The notes under the pieces: generated by a model
The model's input: the letters and a program-made list of their open reading frames with translations, nothing else
What the model was told of the DNA's origin: nothing
Databases searched by the model: none
Assembly (NCBI GenBank): GCA_947501265.1
Contig: CANMVY010000013.1
Coordinates: 1-63,826, forward strand
Reading direction: 5' to 3'
DNA length: 63,826 bases
Origin: Bacteroidota bacterium
GTDB taxonomy: Bacteria > Bacteroidota > Bacteroidia > UBA7662 > CANHCV01
Made by a program: the position numbers and the translations under genes
Part shown: positions 32,188-42,487 of the stretch, in pieces
How the letters are laid out: each line of letters opens with the position of its first letter
How positions within the stretch are numbered: position 1 is the first letter of the stretch

Positions 32188-33072
32188 TTGATTTCTTTTT
32201 TGATGAAGATTCGTCGGAAGGATGAGGTATTAACGTTAATTCCTGAGCAATTTGCCAAGGTTTCTTGGATCATTTGGGCCATTTGTTTCGGATTGATGTT
32301 GGTGAATTGGGGTTTGGAAACCTGGAAATGGAGGATGCTATCCAACGATGTTTCCAAAGCCCGTTTTGGACAACAATTTAAAGCGGTTTTGGCCGGAATG
32401 GCCATTTCTACGCTTGTTCCTAACCGAATGGCCGAATACGTTGGCCGCGTTTGGTTCGTTCCAAAAACCCACCGTTGGAAAGCTGGCGGCCGATCGGTCG
32501 TGGGCGGCCTAATGCAGATGAGCATAACTTTATGGATGGGCTTGATGGCCGCCGTTCTGCTCACCGAAACCAATGAATCCAACCCATCTGTCGATTTTTC
32601 ATCCATTCTCTATTGGTGCTTCTTCATTACCCTCGTTTTATTGGCTTTCGCCATCGTTTTGGTTTTCTCCTACCGATGGTTGAATGCCAAATTTCAGTGG
32701 AAGTGGCTCGGTTATTTTCATGGAGTTTCTGCATCTACCATCAATGCCGTTTGGTTTTTATCCTTGGTTCGGTATTTGGTTTTTTCCCTCCAATTTTTGT
32801 TGATTTATCATGCATTAATGCCCAATAAGGGGTTTTTAGATGATTTTCCAGAATTGGCGGCCATGTTTTTAGGGCAGTCCATTGTTCCCATTCCTGCGGT
32901 TTTGGATTGGACGGCACGTTTCGAAATGGCCCAAATATTTTCCGGGTCAGATGCTGAAAGTGCCGCCGCAACGGCTTCGTTGGTTCTTTGGATGGTCAAT
33001 CTCATGCTTCCCGCTTTGGTAGGGATTACCCTATTTTTCTTTCATCAACCTGAAGAGGAAGTGCATGAGTAA
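32188..33072 (+). CDS. Flippase-like lysylphosphatidylglycerol synthase-domain (UPF0104/YbhN-type) membrane protein
   Basis: The ~294-residue protein has several hydrophobic helices (VSWIIWAICFGLMLVNW, then LMQMSITLWMGLMAAVLL, and others) and the family signature TLVPNRMAEYVGRVW (~70-85). Such proteins are thought to move lipids or lipid-linked sugars across the inner membrane. The 5' end is uncertain. The same frame stays open to 32083, and the peptide just upstream of the TTG (LKWAVTGAF continuing into LISFLM) looks like the family's first helix, yet no ATG, GTG or TTG precedes it. ATG 32203 is a third choice. It overlaps the GT2 gene by 8 bp, suggesting a joint role in a surface glycan or glycolipid. 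Confidence 0.82.
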   Translation: MISFLMKIRRKDEVLTLIPEQFAKVSWIIWAICFGLMLVNWGLETWKWRMLSNDVSKARFGQQFKAVLAGMAISTLVPNRMAEYVGRVWFVPKTHRWKAGGRSVVGGLMQMSITLWMGLMAAVLLTETNESNPSVDFSSILYWCFFITLVLLAFAIVLVFSYRWLNAKFQWKWLGYFHGVSASTINAVWFLSLVRYLVFSLQFLLIYHALMPNKGFLDDFPELAAMFLGQSIVPIPAVLDWTARFEMAQIFSGSDAESAAATASLVLWMVNLMLPALVGITLFFFHQPEEEVHE

Positions 33073-34117
33073 TTTATTGCTTCTTTTCCCTTTTTTATAC
33101 GCTTTTCAGGTGCTGAAATGGTGTTATTATTTGAAGAAAAAAGATCGGCAAGAAGGAACGTATTCGGGGAAGATCTCGTGGATTGTTCCCTTTAAAAATG
33201 AAGAGAATAACTTGGATGATTTTTTTCGGAGCATTCAACAACAAAGTTGCTTTCCGGAAGAGCTAATTTTGGTGAACGATGGAAGCACAGATGGCTCGTT
33301 GGAAGTGATAAACCGATGGATTTCCATTTTTTCTTTTCCCGTTTTGTTGGTTGAAAACCAAGGAATTGGGAAAAAACAAGCGCTCACCCAAGGCATTGGA
33401 TTAGCTAAGGGTGAAATCTTGGTTTGTTCCGATGCCGATTGCACTTTTTTACCTTCATTTCTTTCTTCCATCTCGCAACCCTTTTCTCGTTCAAAAGTCG
33501 TTTGGGTGTCGGGAAGGGTGGTTTTTCATTCCAATGGAAGGTTTTGGAAGGAGGTTTTGGCTGCCGAAAACGAGGGGTTGCAGGCCATTACGGCGGCCTC
33601 TATTCGTGCTAACCGACCAACGATGGCCAATGGGGCCGCTATGGCGTTTCGAAAAAGCGCTTTTCATGAAGTGAGCGGCTACCGTGGTTTGGAGCATTTG
33701 GCTTCGGGAGACGATGAGTTATTGTTGCACCGGATGTGGGGAAAGGGCGATTTGGTTTATGCCGATAATGCGGTAGTTATGACTCATTCCGTTTCATCTT
33801 GGGCTGCTTTTTGGAAACAGCGAAAACGTTGGGTTTCAAAGTCGGGCGACTACGAAAACAAAGGCATGCAACGAACCATGCTGGTTGCGTGGTTGAGTCG
33901 GTGTTCGTGGTTAATTTCAATTTTTGGTTTCAACCATTTTGGAGGTGAAATACTGCTTATTACCTCCTTATTCCTCGTTTTGCCTGAAGTTCTTCTTCTT
34001 CAAATTTGGGGTTTAAAGCCTTCAAGGTCGGTTCTTCACATCTTCATCCAAGGAATTTATTCCCTGTATGTGGTTTTCATCCCATTTTTAAGTAAACTAC
34101 CGCAACGAAAACGTTGA
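33065..34117 (+). CDS. Family 2 glycosyltransferase, membrane-bound
   Basis: The 350-residue enzyme has an N-terminal hydrophobic helix, the nucleotide-sugar fold WIVPFKNEENNL (~38-49), VNDGSTDGS, the metal-binding CSDADC (~122-127), an ASGDDELLLHRM acid region and the processive-type motif QRKRW (~256-260). Two further hydrophobic helices follow. It most resembles GT2 enzymes that build membrane-linked or exported glycans. It overlaps the flippase-like gene by 8 bp. Confidence 0.9.
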   Translation: MSNLLLLFPFLYAFQVLKWCYYLKKKDRQEGTYSGKISWIVPFKNEENNLDDFFRSIQQQSCFPEELILVNDGSTDGSLEVINRWISIFSFPVLLVENQGIGKKQALTQGIGLAKGEILVCSDADCTFLPSFLSSISQPFSRSKVVWVSGRVVFHSNGRFWKEVLAAENEGLQAITAASIRANRPTMANGAAMAFRKSAFHEVSGYRGLEHLASGDDELLLHRMWGKGDLVYADNAVVMTHSVSSWAAFWKQRKRWVSKSGDYENKGMQRTMLVAWLSRCSWLISIFGFNHFGGEILLITSLFLVLPEVLLLQIWGLKPSRSVLHIFIQGIYSLYVVFIPFLSKLPQRKR

Positions 34118-34326
34118 GGGTTGGTTGTTCTCGGGTTTGTCATTTTTCCTGTTTTCTTTGTTAAGAAAAGTAAATCCGCCTAAAAATGAAACGCGGAAAT
34201 CTCCAATTGTTCCGAAATTACAGATTGATTTTTCCTTACCTTTTCGGGTTGTGTTAATGAATTGTTAATGCACTCCAACCAATTCCGAAAATGCTGGTCA
34301 AATCAACCAATCAAAAACCAACCCAC

Positions 34327-37300
34327 ATGAAAAACTTTTCCTTTTTTCCTAAGCTTTTGCTTTTTGGATTTTTTCTGGCCTTTGGCTTGAATTCCCATGC
34401 GCAAATAGTGAATTATTCCATTGGAACCCTGGTTGTAAATGGAGGTAATCCTGGCAATTTGAATGCTGATTTGGATAATTTGCCTCATACAACAGTCAAT
34501 GGGTTTACCGAGCTTCTTGGTGGCAGTGCCTTTTTGCCGTTGTATTCTGCGTCTCAAACGCTTCCATTCCCATTCTCGTTCAACGGGGTGGCACAAACCA
34601 AATTTGTGGTTTCGCACACCGGAATTTTTTCGTTTGATACGACTAGAGCTGGACTTGTTGCTTCTCCTGCGAATGGAACGCTAACGAGTGCCAACATTCC
34701 GAACAACTCCATTGCAGGATTTTGGTGCAATTGGACTTCGGCGGCACCATCGGGCGCTGATGACAAAGTTTATTCCAAAGTGTACGGTACAGCGCCAAAC
34801 CGTCAGTTGTGGATCGATTGGTTCAGCATGGAACTTGGATCTGCCTCTGATGCACACTTTTCCATCGTTTTGGAAGAAGGAACCAATAAAATTTATGTTG
34901 TTGACAAGAATTTGTGGAGCGGTACTAACGTAGCTGCAACGGTTGGGGTGAAAGTATCTTCAACCAAAACGTTTGAGGTAGCAGGTTCGCCATCCTTAAC
35001 TTTCGGAACAGGAACATCAGCTATTTCCGATAACGATTACTACACCTTTACGCCAACCACCATTTCATCGTATTTAAAAACGATTGGGGCTGGAACATCG
35101 AACAATACGCGTACGACTCAGCCAACTCCTTATGCCGCCAATAACTGGGGAAATCGCCTTCAAATGTTGATTCGTAAAAGCGAGTTATCTGGTTTAGATA
35201 CCACTCCTATTTTAAACTCACTTGCATTCAATGTTGCAACCTTAGCAGGAAATCCGCTCGCAGGGTTTTCTATCAAATTGAAAAACGTATCCGATACTGC
35301 TTTGACGGGATACATTTCCGGAGCTACCCAAGTTTATTCTGCCGTTACTTATATTGATGTTGCAGGTTGGAATAACCATATTTTCGATTCTCCTTTCCAG
35401 TGGGATACCACCAAAAACCTTCTTGTTGAGGTTTGTTTCAGCAACTCAAACGCTGTTAATAACGGGAATGCCATCGTTAATAGTACCAACGTTGGATTCA
35501 ATGCGACCATTTTCAACGCAGCGAATACGACAGGGCTTTGCAACAATAGGAATGTGGTTGGCACAAGCCAGCTTCGTCCGAATATGCAAATCAATGGTTT
35601 GTTTCCTTTTACCGATTTGTTGGCACCCAATGTCCTGGTTACGAGCAGCACGACCAACGGTTGTAACGCCGTTCCAAGAAACGTAACAGCTACCATTACC
35701 GATAACGATTCGGTTGTTTCAGCGACCATCAAATATTCATTCGACAACGGAGCAACCTACACCAATATTGGCATGACCAAAGGTGCCTCCAATGTTTGGA
35801 GCGGGATCATTCCTGCCGCAGCTGCGGGTCAAGGAGTCATCTTCTTCATTCAAGCCGTTGATCGCAACAACAACACCAACACTCCCGACACCCTTCGCTA
35901 TAAAGATCAATATCTGTATGTTGATTTGGGTGCCGACCAAGCCATTACCGCCGGTTCAAGCGTAACCATTGGTCCCAACGGAGGAATTGCTCCCGGTGCG
36001 GAGTTGAAAATTACAGAAGTGGTGATGAACGGAGGCACCGGACGTGGGGCTCAGTTAACACCTCCAGCGGCGCATATTCCATGGGCAAACACCGTTGATT
36101 TGGTAGAAATCATGAATACCGGCCGTGTAACTGTTGATCTTCAGGGGTACCAACTTCGCTTTTTAGCTGGATTCAACCCATTTAACTACACGTTCCCTTC
36201 CATGTCTCTTGCTCCAGGCGAAATTGCTATTGTAGCTACCGGTACGGGTGCTGATAGCATTCCTTTGAAATTTGTTCGCACCAACAACAACTTCAATTTG
36301 AGTAATGGTGGACAGTGGGGATTGGCTTTGTTTACCAGAAACAATAAAATCATGGATGCCATGGCCAGTGGCAATTACCAATTTCCGATTACCAGTGGTG
36401 TTACTGCCAACGATTGGGCTGGAAATTTAACCACACCTTTCGGTGGTGGTGGATCAGGCTGGTGCGCATGGATTCGTAATTATTCCGATAAAAATGATAA
36501 TACCGATTGGGCCGTTTCAGATACCAACGGAGTTATTAATCGAACTTCCCTTGGAGTTCGCAATCCGAAATTGGTTTTGGCTACCGATACCAATCGTTAC
36601 GAATGGCGTGTAGTTGGGAATTCAACCATCATTGACACCAATTCGGTTACCACGGTTTCTCCAACGACCAATACTTTTTACGCCCTTACGGTTCGCGATG
36701 CTGTTTGTTCCTACACCGATACCATTTTGGTAAGCATCATTACGTATTGCGCTGGTGCTTCTCGCGATTCTTCGGCTTTCGTTGCCGGAGTTGCAACGGG
36801 CTCATTGAGAAATACCTCCAATTATTCTACTAGCGGATATCAGCTTTACACTACACCCGTGACCAATGTGGTTCGCGGAAGTTCAAATAACGCCATTTGG
36901 ATCAATCCAGGATTTTCTTCCAACAAAAGAAATAGTTATGTGAAGTCGTACATGGATTTCAACAAGGATGGAGATTTTGCTGATGCTGGGGAAGAAATTT
37001 TCTCTGCTGGTCCTGATACTTTAGCGGTGAGTGGTTCTTACTCAATACCATCCAATGCGGTAACAGGAATTACTCGCTTCCGGGTTGTTTTGCAAGCGGA
37101 TAGCTTTGCAAACCTTTGCGATACGGTTCAAACCGGTGAAATTGAAGATTATTTGGTGAATGTGGTGAATGCCCAATTCGACCAAGATGCACCGGTTGTT
37201 GTTTCGGTAGATGCCATTGCATCTGCTTGCGTATCATCTGCCCGAAACGTAGGTGCCATCATTACCGATAATTTTGGAGTTGATAGTGCCTTTTTGAGCT

Positions 37301-40300
37301 ATTCTACCAACAATGGAACGTCGTTTACCACGGTTTCAATGACCAACAATTTGGCGCTTGGTAAGTGGGAAGCGAGCATTCCATCGGTGGCGTTGGGAAC
37401 AACGGTGATTTATTATGTTTCTGCTGTTGACTTCAATCGCCAACGTTCTGCCAATTCAGGTTCTAAAAAGTACAAAGATGGAGTTTCTATGGTGTACGGT
37501 GGAAACGATACCGTTGTTGCACCTAACGGAAATGTTCGACGCATTGCCAAAACAGATTTGACCAATGTTGCGATCACCGAGGTGTTATTTAACCGAGGTC
37601 AAGCCGGAACACAAACTACTTTCCCAGTCTATTTGCCTCAAAACGGCACAGCCGATCAATTTGAGGTAACCAATTACGGTGGATTTAACAACGATTTAAG
37701 TGGATTTACCGCTCAATTGTACTACACGGCATTTGGTGGTGGTCCTGGAGGCGGTACCCTAACGACCCTTTCCAAGGTTTTACCAGCAGGCACCGTATTA
37801 GGTCCGAATCAACAAATGATTTTTGTTTTAGGAACCGGAGCCGATAATGCTTCTAACCGTGTATTCTACCTACCTTCTGCTACTGGTGGATTTGTGGATA
37901 TGAATTCCTTTGGACCAGCCGGTTTCGCTTTGTTGGATACAGCTGGAAATCCGGTAGATGCAATTGGCTTCAACAACATTGCCTTCCCTAATACCCGCAT
38001 AACTTCTGCCGATTGGAGAGGCAATATTGCCATTCCAGCTGCCGGTGGTGGCGGTGGCGGCGGTAACTCTTACGCTGGGGTTCAACGTACAGGAACAACA
38101 GATCGCAACGATTCATCGGATTGGGTGATTTCGAATGCAGCCAATTTATCAACCATTGCCGGTGGAACACCTAATTTGACCTTGGCTGGTGCGACCATGA
38201 AATGGACGGTTGCAGGAAATGCAACTCCTATTTCCAACAACGATACGCTTCAAGTTACCGTTGGTTCAACCACTTCGTACGTTGTAGCATTGAATGCCAA
38301 CGGTTGCACGGTTACCGATACGGTTTTGGTTGAAGTAGATTCTACCATCACCAATTTAACTGCGATCCAAGTAGGAGCCATCAATCCCAATTGCAACCTT
38401 ACATCCAATGAGCCGGTAGGTTTCAAGTTTAAGAACAACGGAGCGGATTCGATTAATTTCTCTTTAAGAAATACTGTTGTAACCCTTCAGGTATTCAACG
38501 GAACCACGACTTCAACCTTTACCGACACGCTTCGTTCTGGGGTGATTCGTTTAGGAGATACCCTCACTCATGTTTTCAATGGAGTAAACTTAAGCGTTGG
38601 AAATACCTATCAATTCACGGCTTGGGTGAAAATCAATAATGATCGTGTAGTAGCAGATGATACAACTCGAAGCAGTTTAAAATCTGAAGCGTTATTTGTA
38701 AATGCTGGATTAGATCGCACCATCGTTTTAGGACAATCTGCCTCCTTAAACGCAACTTCCAACTTCAAGAAAATTGTCATTTCAGAGGTGTTACAAACCT
38801 TGGTTTCTCCAGGTGTTCAAACCACGTTCCCAGCCGCGTTCGGAAACGTTACGGGGCAATTGGTGGACATGTTTGAGGTGGCCAACGTTTCGGGAATTTC
38901 TCAAAGCATTGCCGGATATTCCTTGAGTTTTTACGGATTGACCCAGACTGCAGATTACACGTACACCTTCCCAACAGGAGCTGTTGTTAATGGTAATGGG
39001 GTAGTTTCTTTCCTGACCAACAACGGTGCCAATAATTTAGCTGCGGGTGTTTTCTTCCGAAATCCAACTGCAGGTGGTACCAACACAGCGAATAATAATG
39101 ATGCTTTTGGTATTGTTCTTCGTGATAATTCAGGAGCTATTGTTGATGTAATGGCTACGAATGGCTACAACTTTACCGTTGCTTCGGGTGTTACTGCTGC
39201 CGATTGGGGTGGAGGTAACACGGGTAATGCAGGATTTGCAGGAACTCAACGCATCGGATTTGATTCGAATAAAGTGACCGATTGGGCGGTTTCCAATCCT
39301 GGAAGTCCTTCTACCATGGGAACCTTGCAAGCGAGCCTAACCAGTCCCATCGGAACCTTTGCATGGTCGGTGTCTGGCGGTGGACTTCTTTCAAGTACCA
39401 ACCCATTCTCGGTTTCACCAACAGCACCAACTACTTACGTTGCTACTTTGAATAATGGAATTTGTACCGTTACCGATACCGTAAACATCGCCATTGATTC
39501 CAACGCGGTTGATTTTGCTGCACTTCAGGTTGGAAACGTAAAAGCAGCTTGTCAGTATTCCAATTCTGATACAGTTTATTTCCGTGTGAAGAACCAAAGT
39601 GCCGTTGCCATCAACTTTGCTACCCGCAATTTGAATGCACGATTGGTAGTGAATGGAACACCATACACTCGTTCAATTACGACCGGAACTTCTAATCCTA
39701 ACGATACCATTCTTTTGACCTTTACGGGTGTTAATTTGGGATCAACGGTAGGAAATTCTACCCTTTATAATTTAACAGCTAGCATTTCTATCAATGGAGA
39801 TGCCGTTGTTTCAAACGATACCGCTCGCGGAAGCATTGTTTCCGAGAAATTGGGAGTGAATGCAGGTCCCGACATTGTTGTTGCGCCAGGAGCAAATTTC
39901 AATTTGCAGTCTAAAGCGTTCAATCGTATTCGTTTCACCGAATTCATTTGGATTTCTACAGCTGGAACAAACGGTCTTCAAACAACTGCCCCTGCTGGTG
40001 TAACCAATTGGGGAAATGCCCAGTACGATTATTTTGAAATTGGCAACCCTGGAGCAAACAATGTGGACATGTCGAACTGGACCTTCCAATCCTTCGTGAC
40101 CAACGGACGTCCTGGTCAAGTGAATTATTCATACACCATCCCGAATGGAACGATTATCAATTCAGGAAGTGCCATCATCCTTTCAACCGATACAGGTGCG
40201 AACGGAAATGGGGTTTTGTTTATGGGTAGAAATACCGTGGACAATTACAACTCTGGTGGTCAATTCGGTTTGGTCTTGAAAGATGCTGCTGGTAATGTGG

Positions 40301-42414
40301 TGGACGCGTTTGCCACAAACAGTTATGCCTTCAATCCGTTGACCTCGGGTGTTCGTCCAAACCAATGGATCGGAAATATTCCAAATTCAACGGGTTCTGC
40401 AGGTGTGAAACGAAGCATTGAAGACAACGATAGCTCGAACAACTGGGTGGTGTGTAATTCAGCAGCGAATGCAACCAATTTAGGAACACTTCAACCCATG
40501 CGCAAAACCTATTTGAGCTGGTTGAATAACGCTGGAGTTGTTATCAATAACACCGATACCACAACTCAATCTGCTACGGCTTCTACCTATTTCATTGCAG
40601 CGTATAGCAATGGTACATGTACGGCTTATGACACCATCAACGTGAATGTAAACAACAACGTGGTGGATGCACAAGCCTTGTTCCCCGAATTGGTGAATCC
40701 GCCTTGTACCTTAGGTTCCAATGAAACCGTTCGTGCCGTATTGAGAAACGTTGGAGCAACGGTCTTGAATTTTGCAACAACTCCTGTAACCGTTACTTTA
40801 ACAGCAGGTCCTGCTATTTACACAGGAGTATTAAACTCTGGAACGGCGAATCCTTTGGATACGTTCCGAGTAACCATTACAGGTGTGAATTTGGCTGCAG
40901 TGGGAGCACCTCCGGCTACGGCGAAGGTATTATTTACGTTCACCATGCCGGGCGATGCGAATGCTGCAAACAATCGATCTGATTCTATTTTCGTTGGTAA
41001 CCAGAACAATACTGTAACAGCATCTGCTTTGCGTTATACCATCAATTTTGGAGATTCTACCAAGGTGTATGCCAATGCTCCAGGAGCCGTGAAAATTACC
41101 GAAGTGGTTGCATTTGCAACAGGATTAGGAAGTCAAGATTCTACCACCGTTCCAACCGGTTATCCATGGGCATTTACTCGCGATATGTTTGAAATTACAA
41201 ACTTAGGAATGGGCAACGTTAACCTTCAGGGCGACTCTTTGGTGATTTACAGAGTTGGTGGTGGACCCGGAGGTTTGGCACCAATTATTTACGCTCTACC
41301 GAATGTTTTGTTGGAGCCAGGAAGCAGCATTACTGTGGTTTCCGATACAGGGACCAACAACCCAGGAATTGGTTTGTATTTCATCCAAACAGGTGGTGCA
41401 AATCCATTAACTTCCGGTGCTCAAGCGGGGGTTGTGGTTCGTGGCGGTAGCATCAAAGATGCGGTTGCGCTGAACGGGTATAATTTCCCAGCAGCCACCG
41501 GTGTATCTGCTTCAGATTGGTCTGGGGCGATTCCAAGTTCTAACGGCCGCGCTGGGGTGTTTCGCCTTCCAGGGAACGACAACAACCGAGCGACCGATTG
41601 GGTTGTTACCGATACAGTTATTCCAAATCGCAGAACCTCCATTGGCGCATTGAACCCAGGTGTGGTTTCTCCAATTCCTGTATTCCTTTGGTTCAACAAT
41701 GGAAACTACGTTGGCATGGGAGATTCTTTGCAAGTAAAACCAGGAGATACATCTGTTTATACGGTTTCATTGAATTACGGAACCTGTTCTGCCATCGATA
41801 CCGTTCAAGTGAATGTTATTCCTTCAAGAAATTTCAATGATATGCAAGCCCTCTCGTTTGCAACATCGAACACCATTCCAGTTAGAGGACCGATTTCGAT
41901 CCAGGCTAATTTTAAAAACTTAGGAAAACCTGCGAAAAACTTTATTGTTGCTCTTTCTGCGAATGGAACTTTTGTTGCAGTTGACACGGTGAACTTGGCA
42001 GTAAGCGTTTGGCCCGATAGTGTTTACACCCATACTTTCCGAGCACCATGGATTCCTGGCATACAAGTGAATAATACGCTTTGTGCTATTGTTTCCATTT
42101 CGGCTGACCAGAATATGGTGAACGATACCACTTGTGAATCTTTCTTAAGTGGGGTTGGTACCCAAAATTTGGTGAAACAAGTTGTTCAAATGTACCCCAA
42201 TCCATCTAGAAATGTGGTTACATTGAATGCTGGGGAAGATTTGATTCAAAGTATTCGAATTTTAGATTTACAAGGCCGATTGGTTCTACCTGTTCAATTG
42301 AACAGGCCAGAAAATCAAATTTCTGTTGATATTCAAACGTTACATGTTGGATCCTATTTGGTTGAAATTCAGACAAAACAAGGAACTACTGTTGGACGTT
42401 TAGTTAAGGAATAA
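34327..42414 (+). CDS. Giant secreted protein with five lamin-tail-like modules, a GEVED domain and type A T9SS tail
   Basis: The 2695-residue product starts at MKNFSFFPKLLLFGFFLAFG, a signal peptide, although the frame is open 12 codons upstream. Residues ~20-250 form an N-terminal beta domain. Lamin-tail-like (LTD) modules start near 559, 1075, 1479, 1860 and 2253, each with KITEVV- or VISEVL-type starts, LQGYQL- or IAGYSL-like cores, a GTGAD/NNGAN/DTGAN loop and W-A-V-S/T-type ends. Between them are CARDB-like and Ig-like spacers (TYVATLNNGICTVTDTV). A GEVED domain lies at about 807-948 (MDFNKDGDFADAGEEIF, TGEIEDYLV). The tail (MYPNPSRNVVTL...LVEIQTKQG...RLVKE) is a type A sorting domain. 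LTDs in bacteria accompany surface nucleases and adhesins; no nuclease motif is visible, so a structural or adhesive role is likely. Confidence 0.9.
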   Translation: MKNFSFFPKLLLFGFFLAFGLNSHAQIVNYSIGTLVVNGGNPGNLNADLDNLPHTTVNGFTELLGGSAFLPLYSASQTLPFPFSFNGVAQTKFVVSHTGIFSFDTTRAGLVASPANGTLTSANIPNNSIAGFWCNWTSAAPSGADDKVYSKVYGTAPNRQLWIDWFSMELGSASDAHFSIVLEEGTNKIYVVDKNLWSGTNVAATVGVKVSSTKTFEVAGSPSLTFGTGTSAISDNDYYTFTPTTISSYLKTIGAGTSNNTRTTQPTPYAANNWGNRLQMLIRKSELSGLDTTPILNSLAFNVATLAGNPLAGFSIKLKNVSDTALTGYISGATQVYSAVTYIDVAGWNNHIFDSPFQWDTTKNLLVEVCFSNSNAVNNGNAIVNSTNVGFNATIFNAANTTGLCNNRNVVGTSQLRPNMQINGLFPFTDLLAPNVLVTSSTTNGCNAVPRNVTATITDNDSVVSATIKYSFDNGATYTNIGMTKGASNVWSGIIPAAAAGQGVIFFIQAVDRNNNTNTPDTLRYKDQYLYVDLGADQAITAGSSVTIGPNGGIAPGAELKITEVVMNGGTGRGAQLTPPAAHIPWANTVDLVEIMNTGRVTVDLQGYQLRFLAGFNPFNYTFPSMSLAPGEIAIVATGTGADSIPLKFVRTNNNFNLSNGGQWGLALFTRNNKIMDAMASGNYQFPITSGVTANDWAGNLTTPFGGGGSGWCAWIRNYSDKNDNTDWAVSDTNGVINRTSLGVRNPKLVLATDTNRYEWRVVGNSTIIDTNSVTTVSPTTNTFYALTVRDAVCSYTDTILVSIITYCAGASRDSSAFVAGVATGSLRNTSNYSTSGYQLYTTPVTNVVRGSSNNAIWINPGFSSNKRNSYVKSYMDFNKDGDFADAGEEIFSAGPDTLAVSGSYSIPSNAVTGITRFRVVLQADSFANLCDTVQTGEIEDYLVNVVNAQFDQDAPVVVSVDAIASACVSSARNVGAIITDNFGVDSAFLSYSTNNGTSFTTVSMTNNLALGKWEASIPSVALGTTVIYYVSAVDFNRQRSANSGSKKYKDGVSMVYGGNDTVVAPNGNVRRIAKTDLTNVAITEVLFNRGQAGTQTTFPVYLPQNGTADQFEVTNYGGFNNDLSGFTAQLYYTAFGGGPGGGTLTTLSKVLPAGTVLGPNQQMIFVLGTGADNASNRVFYLPSATGGFVDMNSFGPAGFALLDTAGNPVDAIGFNNIAFPNTRITSADWRGNIAIPAAGGGGGGGNSYAGVQRTGTTDRNDSSDWVISNAANLSTIAGGTPNLTLAGATMKWTVAGNATPISNNDTLQVTVGSTTSYVVALNANGCTVTDTVLVEVDSTITNLTAIQVGAINPNCNLTSNEPVGFKFKNNGADSINFSLRNTVVTLQVFNGTTTSTFTDTLRSGVIRLGDTLTHVFNGVNLSVGNTYQFTAWVKINNDRVVADDTTRSSLKSEALFVNAGLDRTIVLGQSASLNATSNFKKIVISEVLQTLVSPGVQTTFPAAFGNVTGQLVDMFEVANVSGISQSIAGYSLSFYGLTQTADYTYTFPTGAVVNGNGVVSFLTNNGANNLAAGVFFRNPTAGGTNTANNNDAFGIVLRDNSGAIVDVMATNGYNFTVASGVTAADWGGGNTGNAGFAGTQRIGFDSNKVTDWAVSNPGSPSTMGTLQASLTSPIGTFAWSVSGGGLLSSTNPFSVSPTAPTTYVATLNNGICTVTDTVNIAIDSNAVDFAALQVGNVKAACQYSNSDTVYFRVKNQSAVAINFATRNLNARLVVNGTPYTRSITTGTSNPNDTILLTFTGVNLGSTVGNSTLYNLTASISINGDAVVSNDTARGSIVSEKLGVNAGPDIVVAPGANFNLQSKAFNRIRFTEFIWISTAGTNGLQTTAPAGVTNWGNAQYDYFEIGNPGANNVDMSNWTFQSFVTNGRPGQVNYSYTIPNGTIINSGSAIILSTDTGANGNGVLFMGRNTVDNYNSGGQFGLVLKDAAGNVVDAFATNSYAFNPLTSGVRPNQWIGNIPNSTGSAGVKRSIEDNDSSNNWVVCNSAANATNLGTLQPMRKTYLSWLNNAGVVINNTDTTTQSATASTYFIAAYSNGTCTAYDTINVNVNNNVVDAQALFPELVNPPCTLGSNETVRAVLRNVGATVLNFATTPVTVTLTAGPAIYTGVLNSGTANPLDTFRVTITGVNLAAVGAPPATAKVLFTFTMPGDANAANNRSDSIFVGNQNNTVTASALRYTINFGDSTKVYANAPGAVKITEVVAFATGLGSQDSTTVPTGYPWAFTRDMFEITNLGMGNVNLQGDSLVIYRVGGGPGGLAPIIYALPNVLLEPGSSITVVSDTGTNNPGIGLYFIQTGGANPLTSGAQAGVVVRGGSIKDAVALNGYNFPAATGVSASDWSGAIPSSNGRAGVFRLPGNDNNRATDWVVTDTVIPNRRTSIGALNPGVVSPIPVFLWFNNGNYVGMGDSLQVKPGDTSVYTVSLNYGTCSAIDTVQVNVIPSRNFNDMQALSFATSNTIPVRGPISIQANFKNLGKPAKNFIVALSANGTFVAVDTVNLAVSVWPDSVYTHTFRAPWIPGIQVNNTLCAIVSISADQNMVNDTTCESFLSGVGTQNLVKQVVQMYPNPSRNVVTLNAGEDLIQSIRILDLQGRLVLPVQLNRPENQISVDIQTLHVGSYLVEIQTKQGTTVGRLVKE
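36001..41680 (+). repeat. Five LTD-containing coding repeats of ~1.16-1.56 kb
   Basis: Module starts are near 36001, 37549, 38761, 39904 and 41083. The last three intervals are about 1.14-1.2 kb; the first is longer because it holds the GEVED domain. Sequence identity between copies is low, so the duplications are old. Confidence 0.75.
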
Positions 42415-42437
42415 GAAGAAATACAATCATCGATGAT

Positions 42438-42465
42438 GGGACCTGAGTTCGCTCAGGTCCCTTTG
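42438..42465 (+). terminator. Hairpin terminator between the two giant genes
   Basis: GGGACCTGAG-ttcg-CTCAGGTCCC is a perfect 10-bp stem with a UUCG loop, followed by a short T-run. The next ATG is only 27 nt after the stem, so some read-through is possible. Confidence 0.65.
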
Positions 42466-42487
42466 TCGTAAAATTTAGGAAGAGCAA

